Part shown: positions 59,600-64,000 of the stretch, in pieces
Numbering within the stretch: the first letter of the stretch is position 1
Layout of the letters: every line of letters starts with the position of its first letter
NCBI RefSeq assembly: GCF_014337195.1
Contig: NZ_CP060634.1
Coordinates: 372,001 to 436,000 of the forward strand
From: Qiania dongpingensis
Lineage (GTDB): Bacteria > Bacillota > Clostridia > Lachnospirales > Lachnospiraceae
Reading direction: 5' to 3'
DNA length: 64,000 bases
Translations under genes and position numbers: made by a program
Notes under the pieces: generated by a model
What the model was told of the DNA's origin: nothing
The model's input: only the letters and a program-made list of their open reading frames with translations
The model's database searches: none

Positions 59600-59950
59600 A
59601 TGAAGGAGATTTATAAGTTGATGCGGTCCGCTGGAATATCCCAATCATACCGGGGATACCAATATTTCGCGGCCGCAGTCAAAATGATATCAGAGGATGA
59701 GACAAAACTGTCCAATATCCGAAAAGAAGTATATCTTCCCATAGCCATTCGGTATAAGGAAAATATACAAAACGTGGAACGGGATATCCGCACCATTCGT
59801 GATGTCATTGTGCGGGACAATAAACCTTTTCTTAAAGAACTAGCTCCAGGTGAGCCGTATGATATTAAGGCCCCTTATCCCAGAGAAATCATAGAGGCAT
59901 TCGCCGAATATGTCCTGCAAAACCGCCCGATAAAGAAAGCCAGGGAATGA
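59600..59950 (+). CDS. Stand-alone Spo0A C-terminal-domain-like protein
   Basis: This 116-residue complete protein has GAGGTGAGACT before its ATG. IYKLMRSAGISQSYRGYQYFAAAV aligns with [21 protein letters not shown] of Spo0A; VYLPIAIRYKENIQNVERDIRTIRDVI aligns with [27 protein letters not shown]. The VER-x-IR recognition-helix residues are kept. A C-terminal APYPREIIEAFAEY tail replaces the SpoIIE-type 0A tail. There is no receiver. A rho-independent terminator overlaps its stop codon. Confidence 0.82.
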   Translation: MKEIYKLMRSAGISQSYRGYQYFAAAVKMISEDETKLSNIRKEVYLPIAIRYKENIQNVERDIRTIRDVIVRDNKPFLKELAPGEPYDIKAPYPREIIEAFAEYVLQNRPIKKARE

Positions 59951-59970
59951 AATCCCTGGCTTTCTTTTTT
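59935..59970 (+). terminator. Intrinsic terminator after the Spo0A-C-like gene at 59600
   Basis: GAAAGCCAGGGA pairs with TCCCTGGCTTTC, loop of six, followed by TTTTTT; the stem includes the stop codon region. Confidence 0.85.
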
Positions 59971-59979
59971 CACAAATAC

Positions 59980-60126
59980 TTATATCTGTCTGTTCTTCCG
60001 GTCCACCGCTTCTTTCCGCACATTGTGACTCTGGTTTTGATTCTCCGGTTTCACCTTCTGCGTGATACTATTGAATTCTTCCTCATTTTTCCTGCGGTTT
60101 TGTTCTTCCTGTTTATCCTTGTCCAT
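59980..60126 (-). CDS. Small 48-residue hydrophilic protein
   Basis: A short minus-strand gene with a strong GAAAGAGGTGATAAT site before its ATG at 60126 and a TAA at 59980-59982. The product is very charged: MDKDKQEEQNRRKNEEEF, then KPENQNQSHNVRKEAVDRK. Its composition and C-terminal NVRKEAV resemble small clostridial proteins of the CPC_1213 type (weak recall). The opposing + strand frame at 59947-60183 has no such ribosome-binding site. Role unknown. Confidence 0.65.
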   Translation of the reverse strand: MDKDKQEEQNRRKNEEEFNSITQKVKPENQNQSHNVRKEAVDRKNRQI

Positions 60127-60221
60127 ATTATCACCTCTTTCGTTAGTATGAGCAATTTGACTTCTTCTTATTACATGATATGATGGTAACTGCCATACAC
60201 TGAGAAAACACCGGCTAAACC

Positions 60222-60248
60222 AATGGTCGAGTCCAATATTCGACCATT
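60222..60248. promoter_or_regulatory. Perfect inverted repeat upstream of the XRE membrane regulator (probable operator)
   Basis: AATGGTCGA (60222-60230), nine-base centre, TCGACCATT (60240-60248). It lies just upstream of the -35 box of the gene at 60318 and of the divergent 48-residue gene. Confidence 0.55.
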
Positions 60249-60254
60249 AATCGG

Positions 60255-60283
60255 TTGTTGCTAGCCTGAATCTGCTTTATGAT
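60255..60283 (+). promoter_or_regulatory. Sigma-A promoter of the XRE membrane regulator
   Basis: TTGTTG (60255-60260), 17-base spacer, TATGAT (60278-60283), 35 bases before the start. Confidence 0.65.
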
Positions 60284-60317
60284 ATTATCAAACGAAGGAA
60301 TAGAAAGAGGTACATCC

Positions 60318-61157
60318 ATGGGAAACAATCAAAGTGAAAAAACCGGAAAATTCATTTATGAAATGAGAAAAGCTCAGAATCTCACGCAAAAAGATCTGGC
60401 CGAGAAATTAGACGTAACAGACAAAGCAATATCTAAATGGGAACGAGGGCTGAGCTGTCCCGATATCTCTCTTTTGATACCTCTGTCTAAAATATTAGAT
60501 GTGACGACGAGCGAACTATTAAACGGAGAAAAAAAAACCGTCCCTCAGCAGGAACCAACAGAAGCCACGGTAGAAGAGGCTCTTCAATACTCCAGCCGAA
60601 GCACCCGGCAGAAAATAGAACAGATAAAAAAGTATACGCTTGTCATCTTGTCCGCCTCTTTCCTAATCGCAGCCATCACTTGCCTGATCTGTGATTTCAG
60701 CATAACCGAGTCTCTGACGTGGTCGCCTCTTGTCATTGTCTCTTTGGTCTTCAGCTGGATAGTGATGCTGCCTTTCTTTCAGTCCAAAAAGAAAATCGCC
60801 AAGAAAACTTTTCTGATCGTCAGCATCCTGACCATCCCTTATCTGGCGGTTTTAGCATGGCTTTTAAAGGAATCCATGGTATTCAGGCTGGGAGCATGCG
60901 TTTCTGTCATCTCCATAGCTGCGCTGTGGTGTATATACGGCGTTTTTGCAAAGTTTCGGAACCGAAAGCTGCGTGCTCTGGGTATCACCTTTTTACTTGC
61001 CGTTCCCACGAGCCTGGGAATCAATTATACGGTCGCATATCTGATCAGACAGCCGAAAAAAAACATTGCGGAGGATATCGTAAATATCCTCTCTTTACTC
61101 ATATGTTCCATAATTTGTTTTGGAATCGACTATCTCATGACACAGCGAAAAAAATAA
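60318..61157 (+). CDS. XRE-family regulator with C-terminal membrane domain
   Basis: From the ATG at 60318 (AGAGGT upstream) this protein has 279 residues. The HTH is at 10-65: IYEMRKAQNLTQKDLAEKLDVTDKAISKWERGLSCPDISLLIPLSKILDVTTSELLNGE. A linker then leads to four or five membrane helices (YTLVILSASFLIAAITCLIC, LVIVSLVFSWIVMLPFF, IVSILTIPYLAVLAWLL and others). The gene at 52731 is a paralogue. The perfect inverted repeat upstream suggests autoregulation. Confidence 0.87.
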   Translation: MGNNQSEKTGKFIYEMRKAQNLTQKDLAEKLDVTDKAISKWERGLSCPDISLLIPLSKILDVTTSELLNGEKKTVPQQEPTEATVEEALQYSSRSTRQKIEQIKKYTLVILSASFLIAAITCLICDFSITESLTWSPLVIVSLVFSWIVMLPFFQSKKKIAKKTFLIVSILTIPYLAVLAWLLKESMVFRLGACVSVISIAALWCIYGVFAKFRNRKLRALGITFLLAVPTSLGINYTVAYLIRQPKKNIAEDIVNILSLLICSIICFGIDYLMTQRKK

Positions 61158-61192
61158 ATCTCTCCGCTCCACATCAATATCTCTCCGTTCTC

Positions 61193-61221
61193 TTGACAAA
61201 ACAACATTCATGTCGCATAAT
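61193..61221 (+). promoter_or_regulatory. Promoter of the TetR-phosphorylase operon
   Basis: TTGACA (61193-61198), 17-base spacer, CATAAT (61216-61221), 36 bases before the TetR start. Confidence 0.75.
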
Positions 61222-61243
61222 AATAAGCGACACAAATGTCGCA
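61211..61243. promoter_or_regulatory. TetR operator overlapping the -10 box
   Basis: TGTCGC (61211-61216) and GCGACA (61227-61232) form an inverted repeat over the -10 box, with a third TGTCGC half-site at 61238-61243. This is the typical position for autorepression. Confidence 0.65.
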
Positions 61244-61257
61244 AACGAGGAGTATAT

Positions 61258-61854
61258 ATGGGGACAAAAGGAGAACAAACGAAGCAGCTGATCTGTTCGA
61301 AAGCATACAGACTGTTCGCTGAAAAAGGATATAAAGAAACGACTATGCAGGATATCTGCGAGAGTACGAATCTAAGCCGCGGCGGTCTCTACCGACATTA
61401 TGGAAGCACCGAACAAATTTTTTTGGAAATTTTATCTGCTCTTATGAAAGACCAGCAGAATGAATTTTCCGGAAAGATACAATGCGGCGAGTCTGCCGCA
61501 AAGATATTGGATGACGCCCTGACAAGATACGAACATGAAATGCTCGACTCCGAAAACTCTTTAAGCGTCGCCATATACGAATTTTTCAGCAGCCCTCATA
61601 TATCCAAAAGCGATAATTCCATCTTTTATCAATATCTGGCCTCCAAAAAAATGTGGACGGAATTGATAGAGTACGGGGTTCAGACAGGAGAATTCCAAGA
61701 TGTGGACCCAGAAGCCGTTTTTGATCTGATCATATTTTCCTACCAGGGAGTCCGGATGTACAGCCGTCTGATGAATATAGACAAAAAGCTGCCGCAAAAC
61801 ATAACCGGCCAGATCAAACGTTTATTGCTATTCAAAAAGGAGGATATAAAATGA
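61258..61854 (+). CDS. TetR/AcrR family transcriptional regulator
   Basis: From the ATG at 61258 (GAGGAGTATAT upstream) this protein has 198 residues. The HTH is QLICSKAYRLFAEKGYKETTMQDICESTNLSRGGLYRHYGSTEQIFLEIL; the C-terminal part is an all-helical ligand domain of low similarity to any named group. Its gene overlaps the nucleoside phosphorylase start by four bases (ATGA). An inverted repeat covers its promoter, so it probably represses this operon. The ligand may be a nucleoside or base (inference). Confidence 0.88.
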   Translation: MGTKGEQTKQLICSKAYRLFAEKGYKETTMQDICESTNLSRGGLYRHYGSTEQIFLEILSALMKDQQNEFSGKIQCGESAAKILDDALTRYEHEMLDSENSLSVAIYEFFSSPHISKSDNSIFYQYLASKKMWTELIEYGVQTGEFQDVDPEAVFDLIIFSYQGVRMYSRLMNIDKKLPQNITGQIKRLLLFKKEDIK

Positions 61855-62615
61855 ATACTGTATTTTACAAGGAACGGCAGTCTGCCGCGTCTTTCATTAA
61901 CCCGACGGATCTCACAAAACCGTCCAAGGGTTTTCCAGAAATCTGCATATCCACCTTCTCCAAGCAAATCATTGATAAATTTGCCGGCCTGAACGGCGTA
62001 GAGGTCATCGCGCATCTGTATACCGCCAATGGGGCGAATCCAATTTATAAAATCACGTATGGCGGAAAAGAAATCGCTTTTTATCTTTCTTTGGTGGGGG
62101 CGCCGGCCAGTGTCTGCGGCCTGGAAGAAGTGATCGCCCTGGGCGCCCGGAAATTCGTATTCTTCGGATGCTGCGGAATTCTGGACGACGGCGCCGTCAA
62201 CGGCCGCCTCATCATTCCCTCCGCCGCCATAAGAGAGGAAGGAACCAGCTACCACTATCTGCCCCCAAACGATGAGATTGAATCCGACCCGGAAACGAAC
62301 CGGATCCTAGAAGACTGCCTGAAAAAATGCGGATACTCCTATGTTACAGGTAAAATATGGACTACCGACGCCATATACCGGGAAACGCCGGATGCGATCC
62401 AAACCTATAAAAATCTGGGATGTGTGGGCGTCGACATGGAATATTCCGCACTGCTGGCAGTCTCTAAATACCGTAGCGTCCGGTTTGCCCAATTCTTTTA
62501 CGGCGCGGACAATCTGGACGGCGAAGAATGGCAGCCCCGGGATCTGACGGACTACGGACTGCATCATTCAGAAAAATATCTGGCTTTGGCACTGGAATGC
62601 GGACTGGCACTTTAA
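61851..62615 (+). CDS. Nucleoside phosphorylase-I family protein
   Basis: This 254-residue PNP/UDP-family protein has a central KFVFFGCCGILDDGAVNGRLIIPSAAIREEGTSYHYLPP segment, the phosphate- and base-site region IWTTDAIYRETPDAIQTYKNLGCVGVDMEYSALLAVSKYR and a C-terminal FFYGADNLDGEEW. The conserved VDMEYSA is the sugar-binding Met-Glu. Family members cleave the N-glycosidic bond of purine or uridine nucleosides by phosphorolysis; which one is not clear. It is translationally coupled to TetR. Confidence 0.85.
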   Translation: MNTVFYKERQSAASFINPTDLTKPSKGFPEICISTFSKQIIDKFAGLNGVEVIAHLYTANGANPIYKITYGGKEIAFYLSLVGAPASVCGLEEVIALGARKFVFFGCCGILDDGAVNGRLIIPSAAIREEGTSYHYLPPNDEIESDPETNRILEDCLKKCGYSYVTGKIWTTDAIYRETPDAIQTYKNLGCVGVDMEYSALLAVSKYRSVRFAQFFYGADNLDGEEWQPRDLTDYGLHHSEKYLALALECGLAL

Positions 62616-62645
62616 ACGCACATAGGAGCCGGCTGGTTTCCCCTT

Positions 62646-63440
62646 TCAGCCGGCGTTCTCCCATCTCCATCGGACCATGGACTCGTCGTATTCCAGCTCG
62701 TATTTCACCTTTCCCTCTCCATCATATGCACAACCGGCCGTATGATCCGGGACAGAAGGATCATTGTTTTCAAAAGCCAGAACAGACAGCGCGCCAGGGG
62801 CGACATCCGCCGATTTTGTTTCTCCAAAAGCAGTGATGGTTATCTTTACAATGTCCGGATCATCGGAAAGCACCGGAAACAGAAGGATGCCTTTCTCACG
62901 AACCCAGAAATATATTCCGCTCGTCACAAGGACCTTTCCTTCATCGCCCGGATATTTAGGCCAGACAAAATAATTATCGTCCGATCTCCAGCCGTTCCAG
63001 TGTCTGCATGATACGATCGTATCATAATTGGCGGCGCTTTCATAAAAGAAAAACCTGACCTTCCCCCAGTCATATGTGCCAAGCAGTTCAGACGTAGAGT
63101 TGAGCTTTCCAGACTGAGACGCCGCTTTTTCTGCGGAAAACCGATATCCCAGTGCATAATTTCCCAGAAGCAAAAATACTATGCCGGCGATAAGACATGC
63201 GGTGAACCTGCGTCTCATATTCCGTTTCCGGATTCTCCTCGCCAAAGCTGCGTATCCCGAAGAAAAGACATCCTCCTCTTTTGTGCAAAGCTCCACGCCA
63301 TGAATCAGTTCCTCATAATATTTCTCACAGTCCCTGCATTCCACCATATGCCCGAAAACCGCTTTTTTGCTGCTTTCAGACGCAGAATCATCTGTACACA
63401 AAGGCATCAGATCCCGAATCATATCACATTTATACTTCAT
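62646..63440 (-). CDS. Anti-sigma factor with N-terminal zinc finger
   Basis: This 264-residue protein has a zinc-finger anti-sigma motif at the start: CDMIRDLMPLCTDD and GHMVECRDCEKYYEEL (HxxxCxxC). One membrane helix follows (FTACLIAGIVFLLLGNYALGYRF, about 85-105). The extracytoplasmic ~160 residues are beta-rich (YDWGKVRFFFYESAANYDTIVSCRHW). By analogy it holds the ECF sigma factor at the membrane until a signal arrives. Its start overlaps the sigma factor stop by 11 bases. Confidence 0.88.
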   Translation of the reverse strand: MKYKCDMIRDLMPLCTDDSASESSKKAVFGHMVECRDCEKYYEELIHGVELCTKEEDVFSSGYAALARRIRKRNMRRRFTACLIAGIVFLLLGNYALGYRFSAEKAASQSGKLNSTSELLGTYDWGKVRFFFYESAANYDTIVSCRHWNGWRSDDNYFVWPKYPGDEGKVLVTSGIYFWVREKGILLFPVLSDDPDIVKITITAFGETKSADVAPGALSVLAFENNDPSVPDHTAGCAYDGEGKVKYELEYDESMVRWRWENAG

Positions 63441-63933
63441 AGCCGAACTTCTCCTTTAACTGAATTTGAATAACCGCCCTCGTCCTGTAAAAGATCACCT
63501 TCGCTGTCGTTTCTTTCATATCCAGTATACTGGCAATCTCCTTAAATTTAAGTCCGGCAAACATCCGGTACTGGACGATGTCCCTCGCTTTTTTATCACA
63601 GCCTTTTAAAATAGACTGTATACAGAAAAGCAATTCTTTATTTTCAATATCCTCTGTAAAATCTTCGGCCTTTTCTGCCTTTTCAAACTTGCTGAAAAGA
63701 CGCTTTTTTCTTATCTCCGACCGGACATACCCCGAATAAGTATTTTTGGCAATCTGACAAAGCCAGGTCTTTATTTCGCATAACCCCTTAAAATTGCCGA
63801 ACGATACAAATGCCCGAAAAAAAGTTTCAGACAAAAGTTCTTCTGATAAGGCAGAATCATAGCCCGTCAGTTTATAGATAAACCGATAGATATCGTCTTT
63901 ATATGCAATATATATTTCTTCAAATATATCCAC
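63430..63933 (-). CDS. ECF-type RNA polymerase sigma factor
   Basis: This 167-residue sigma factor has region 2 (AYKDDIYRFIYKLTGYDSALSEELLSETFFRAFVSFGNFKGLCEIKTWLCQIAKNTYSGYVR) and region 4 (RDIVQYRMFAGLKFKEIASILDMKETTAKVIFYRTRAVIQIQL). Region 3 is lacking, as in ECF factors. It is coupled to the anti-sigma gene downstream. An ECF-type promoter upstream suggests autoregulation. Confidence 0.92.
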   Translation of the reverse strand: MDIFEEIYIAYKDDIYRFIYKLTGYDSALSEELLSETFFRAFVSFGNFKGLCEIKTWLCQIAKNTYSGYVRSEIRKKRLFSKFEKAEKAEDFTEDIENKELLFCIQSILKGCDKKARDIVQYRMFAGLKFKEIASILDMKETTAKVIFYRTRAVIQIQLKEKFGYEV

Positions 63934-63969
63934 ACGCTTCTGCCTTTCTTGTCCATTTAAAATATTAGT

Positions 63970-63993
63970 GACATTCCGTGATAAAAAGTTACA
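63970..63993 (-). promoter_or_regulatory. ECF-type autoregulatory promoter candidate
   Basis: Minus strand TGTAAC (63993-63988), 14-base spacer, TGTC (63973-63970) followed by ACTAA: similar to known ECF promoters with an AAC -35 and a GTC-type -10, 37 bases before the sigma gene. Confidence 0.45.
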
Positions 63994-64000
63994 TGAAACA

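Noticed and set aside
59947..60183. Plus-strand 78-codon frame, hydrophobic
   Set aside because: It overlaps a terminator and has no ribosome-binding site; the opposite strand carries a short gene with a strong one.
1..64000. CRISPR arrays, insertion sequences, prophage genes or integrases
   Set aside because: No spaced direct repeats, transposase, integrase or phage structural gene was seen anywhere in the window.

Overview
The window is chromosomal DNA of a spore-forming member of the Clostridia, most likely family Lachnospiraceae (inferred). Spo0A, SpoIVB and the complete spoIIIAA-AH operon lie here. The run spoIIIA - asp23/nusB - xseA/xseB - ispA - dxs - tlyA - nadK - argR - recN - spoIVB - spo0A is the classical clostridial order. 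Several small protein families seen here are typical of this family. I see no rRNA, phage, insertion sequence or CRISPR array. One tRNA (Leu, anticodon CAA) is present.

Layout. 1-5.6 kb is an accessory strip on the + strand: a partial stand-alone Spo0A-C-like protein, a MerR regulator, TrmO, a DUF3892 protein, an 819-residue nuclease-STAND NTPase that looks like a phage-defence gene, and a WYL regulator. 5.6-11.7 kb holds an orphan hybrid sensor kinase, the tRNA, a DUF3783 protein, an unknown gene and CstA. 11.7-21.7 kb (- strand) is housekeeping: ylxM-ffh-rpsP-khpA-rimM-trmD, rplS, then lepB-rbgA-lepB-rnhB-yraN-pgeF-yaaA. 21.8-24.6 kb holds a second Spo0A-C-like protein, a BlaI/BlaR1-type pair and a small XRE regulator. 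24.6-29.5 kb has a decayed membrane-protein gene and the thiamine-thiazole operon thiS-thiF-thiG-thiH-thiE/tenI with a structured leader. 29.5-32.2 kb has CarD-like, HD-domain and GlgA genes. 32.3-49.3 kb is the sporulation, isoprenoid and DNA-repair block. 49.4-58.2 kb is mixed: DUF2284, VOC, a probable DUF6179/DUF6323 pair, a membrane-bound XRE regulator, a pentapeptide/ATPase pair, an RsmH-type methyltransferase, a ferredoxin-nitroreductase and RfbD. 58.3-64 kb is regulatory: a DUF2089/SHOCT cluster, a third Spo0A-C-like protein, a 48-residue protein, an XRE membrane regulator, a TetR/nucleoside phosphorylase operon and an ECF sigma/anti-sigma pair.

The most unusual features are these. (1) Two diverged copies of a ~0.6 kb dispersed repeat lie in inverted orientation; one sits between rimM and trmD, the other between thiH and thiE. 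(2) Three small proteins resemble the DNA-binding domain of Spo0A without its receiver, in the same window as spo0A. (3) An Mrr-like nuclease is fused to a STAND NTPase. (4) A strong hairpin with a U-tract precedes thiS. (5) Sporulation promoters can be read directly: a sigma-E-type site before spoIIIAA, a sigma-G-type site before spoIVB, and 0A boxes upstream of spo0A.
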